Source: Niebla homalea
Taxonomy: Eukaryota > Ascomycota > Lecanoromycetes > Lecanorales > Ramalinaceae
Length of the DNA: 64,000 nt
Direction of reading: 5' to 3'
NCBI GenBank assembly: GCA_019925105.1
Contig: JAHGAU010000025.1
Location: 682,001-746,000 of the forward strand
Both the position numbers and the translations under genes were made by a program. The stretch's first letter is position 1. Every line of letters begins with the position of its first letter. The notes below the pieces were generated by a model that had not been told where the DNA came from, ran no database searches, and saw nothing but the letters and a program-made list of their open reading frames with translations. This document shows positions 61,550 to 64,000 of this stretch, in pieces.

Positions 61550-61912
61550 AATAATATAAAATACGAGCGTTAGCGAAGGGCTCGTCTAGGTACTTGCCCG
61601 TCGATTTAGACGGTTATATAGCGGAAGCGGGGGGGTAGATTACTATCGGTATAGGACAGTAAATCTAGACAAACTAAAGCTACTAGATGGTCGATAGCAT
61701 CTAGTAGCCGTTACTACCAATCTATAAGATGGACAGACCGTGCATACATAAGTACCATATAGTATTTTGTAATTATATAATTGATTATTGAAGAATATTA
61801 AGAGAACGGATCTCCCAACTACTATCTAAGGCAGTATGTCCCGACTAATTGGTATATACATACGTTTATCTTCATAGTCCCCATGACCTTCCCATGGCCA
61901 TGTCCGTAACAA
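61550..61912 (-). repeat. Gypsy 5' LTR, hardly mutated
   Basis: On the minus strand it begins TGTTACGGACATGGCCATGG, a start common among fungal LTR elements, and contains GCTATATAACC at about 61,613 as a possible TATA box. GC is near normal, unlike the 3' LTR of the same element. The inner end is set by how far the alignment to 46,900-47,281 can be followed. Confidence 0.75.
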
Positions 61913-62272
61913 AATTTAATAATATATTATTATTACCGTATTTTACGATTAAATTATTTATAAATCGTTTTTCAAATAATATATAAAATATTTATTTAAG
62001 AAAATACTAAGTATCGATTATTAACGCCGTCGTCGGATATTACAAATGCCCTTAATATTTTTGTTATCGTTATTATTTTCGTAAATAACCGTAATATTGG
62101 GTATATCTAATAAAGCGACAATTAAAGCTTTAAATAAATTAATAATTAAAATATCGAATTCAAAATTTAAATCAAAAAATCCTTAAAAAACCGAATCGTT
62201 AAATATATAAATAAATTTTTAAAATCGATAAAAAAAGATATAGAATAATACGAATACTTAAAATAATTATAA
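61913..62272. other. Unresolved RIP-like DNA
   Basis: AT-rich with CpG retained (AACGCCGTCGTCGG at about 62,021). I found no match to the other elements and no open frame. It is the flank of the gypsy 5' LTR and of the LINE-B tail. Confidence 0.4.
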
Positions 62273-64000
62273 TTTGATTGATTGATTGATTGATTGATTT
62301 ATACTATGAATCTAGTTAAGCTAATTTCGGCGTTCTATAATAATCGGTTTATTAACCTTATTAGTAACCATAAAAGCTAACGTTATTATTAGGATAAAAT
62401 CCGTATTTATTTAATTTTTATTCGTTTAAAATAAATATTATTAATTATTTAAAAAATAATTATATTTGAATTATATTTAAAAAGTTTTATAATATTTTAA
62501 TTGAGTCCTTCCGAGGGTTTTTTTTAATTTTATCGTATTTTCGTTTTTTCCTGGATTTATATTATATCGTTTTCGTTTTTTATTTATTTAAATTTTTTTA
62601 TTAATATTTTTAAATTTAATTCCCTTTTTTATATATTAAACCTTATTTCTAGAAATTACTTTTTTATTATATAAACGTAAATCTATTTCGCCGAATCATA
62701 AACCGATATATAAATCGGACGGTTATTTATAAATTTTAATTATTATAATACGGTTATTTTTTTGATATTTACGTTATATATAGTTTTTATATTATAAGTT
62801 CGCGTTTTTCATTACGTATATTTTTTACGGTTCTGGCGTTTATTTTTTTTATCCGATTAACGCGGTATTTTTTCGGTATAATTTTTGGTAATTTCGGTTA
62901 TTTTATTAATTAAATTAAATTAAAGTAAAAAGCTAATAAATATTATAAATTTCATAACGGCTTAAATATCCTATTTTATAAATAATATTTTCCGGTAATT
63001 ATTTATATAAATTTTTTCGATTAACCCGAATTTCCGTTTCATATATATAAAATATAATATTAAAATATAAATTATATTTTATTTATTTCAACTATAATTA
63101 TAACCTGCGTCCGTTTTATTTTTTACGTAAATAATAAATAAGAAATAAACAAAACCGTTTTTATTCGTCCGGATTTATATAATTAATATATTATCGTTTT
63201 TTTAATAATTTTATATTATTAAAAATAAGTTTTCGAGATTTTATTTTTATTTAAAACCGGATATTTACGAATTATTAAAATAAAATCTTTATATTATTAT
63301 TAATATTCGGTTTAACGTTTTATTATTTATCGAGTTATCGCGAATATTTTTACGTAAATAATTTTTTTAATAACGGTTTTTTTATTTTTCAGGGTAATAT
63401 TTTCGGGATAATAATTAATTTACCCGGTATAAATTAAGTTTAATTTATTTTTTTCAATAAAAAAAAAACTTTATTATTATTTATTAATTTTTTTTTTATT
63501 TTTAATCGTTTAATATATTATAAAATCCGTTTATTATTTTCCGTTATAACCGGATATATTTTTTTTAAACTTTATTTAAATTATAATTTAATCGAAAGTA
63601 AACTTTATTAATAAGACGAATATTTCCGATTTTAAAACCGGGATAAAAGTCGTTTTATACGTTTTATTAATTATTTAAAAATATTTATTCTAGATTTATT
63701 ATAGTTATTTAATAAATATTTTCCCGTAATTAAATTTTTTTTTAAATACGTATTATATAGTTACGGTATAAACTATTATAAATTTTACGATTATTTAATA
63801 AATCGTTTAAGATTTTTATAATATCGTTTTTTATATTAATATCGCTAAATATATAAAACTTTCTTTTTAAATAATTATTTTTTTATTGATTTTTTTAAAA
63901 TAAACTTTTTAATCGAATTTCCCGTTTATTTAAAACTTTAAAACTCTAATATTCATTTCCGGCTTAACCGCTATTTATCTTAAGTCAACGGTAACCGATA
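62273..64000 (-). mobile_element. LINE-B 3' part on the minus strand, cut by window edge
   Basis: The tail (six ATTG units on the plus strand, 62,275-62,299) is followed by the complement of the LINE-B 3' end, matching LB2 backward from 30,230 to about 28,490. It reaches the region just downstream of the reverse transcriptase catalytic loop at 64,000. The 5' part would lie beyond the window. Damage is moderate and C/G-containing stretches remain (for example TTTCCGGCTTAACCG near the end). Confidence 0.85.

Larger units (their letters stand above)
54165..61912 (-). mobile_element. Ty3/gypsy LTR retrotransposon, decayed
   Basis: Read on the minus strand: 5' LTR (61,912 to about 61,550), Gag (about 60,760-59,370), Pol with reverse transcriptase before integrase (59,300-54,900), then 3' LTR (54,493 to about 54,165). 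Integrase after reverse transcriptase is the gypsy order. Coding parts are less RIP-mutated between 55,220 and 61,550 than the 3' end, which is duplicated in unit 1. The 3' LTR start is preceded by CCGGGGATA, a possible polypurine tract. Stops and Asp-to-Asn changes make it inactive. Confidence 0.82.

Overview
The window looks like a gene-poor, AT-rich compartment of a filamentous ascomycete (Pezizomycotina) genome that has been heavily mutated by repeat-induced point mutation (RIP). Homologous repeat copies differ almost only by C/T and G/A, CpA/TpG is depleted in favour of TpA, and CpG survives. The elements are typical of these fungi: Tad-like LINEs, Ty3/gypsy and Ty1/copia. The single intact gene has three short introns of fungal type. 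No rRNA, tRNA, CRISPR or bacterial-type signal was seen. Most element boundaries were read by eye and are good to about 10-50 bases.

Layout. 1-31,000 is LINE debris. Two related families occur, called here LINE-A and LINE-B. Both start with an ORF1 reading MATN(K/N)GTPEV and end in a shared 3' motif with a short (AATC)n tail. The copies are nested: a full LINE-A (7,150-12,957) sits in a LINE-B with a 13-bp target duplication, a full LINE-B (24,590-30,230) sits in another LINE-B, and a LINE-A on the minus strand (14,555-20,330) splits a perfect 15-bp minisatellite. Two LINE-B copies have an inverted 5' end, as expected from twin priming. A Ty1/copia relic lies at 2.6-4.4 kb.

31,020-34,233 is a sharply bounded island of normal GC. 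It holds one gene on the minus strand. Four exons joined by three introns give a 798-residue protein with a central Ulp1/C48 (SUMO protease-like) catalytic domain. His501, Asp518, Gln561 and Cys567 are all present. The domain is flanked by long helical or basic extensions.

34.2-43.7 kb returns to AT-rich LINE debris, including another full LINE-A (37,901-43,698). 44.1-55.2 kb is a direct segmental duplication. Each unit carries an unusual compound tandem array (about 1.5-1.9 kb) and the 3' end of a gypsy element. Unit 1 is interrupted by a small LTR element (48,125-50,316) with 162-bp LTRs and a 5-bp target duplication; unit 2 preserves the empty site. Unit 2 runs into an almost complete but decayed gypsy element on the minus strand (to 61,912). 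From 62,273 to the end a minus-strand LINE-B runs out of the window.

The Ulp1-like gene is the only locus likely to make a protein. Everything else reads as dead transposons and satellites whose coding frames are broken in the way RIP predicts: CAA/CAG/TGG to stop, Asp to Asn, Cys to Tyr.
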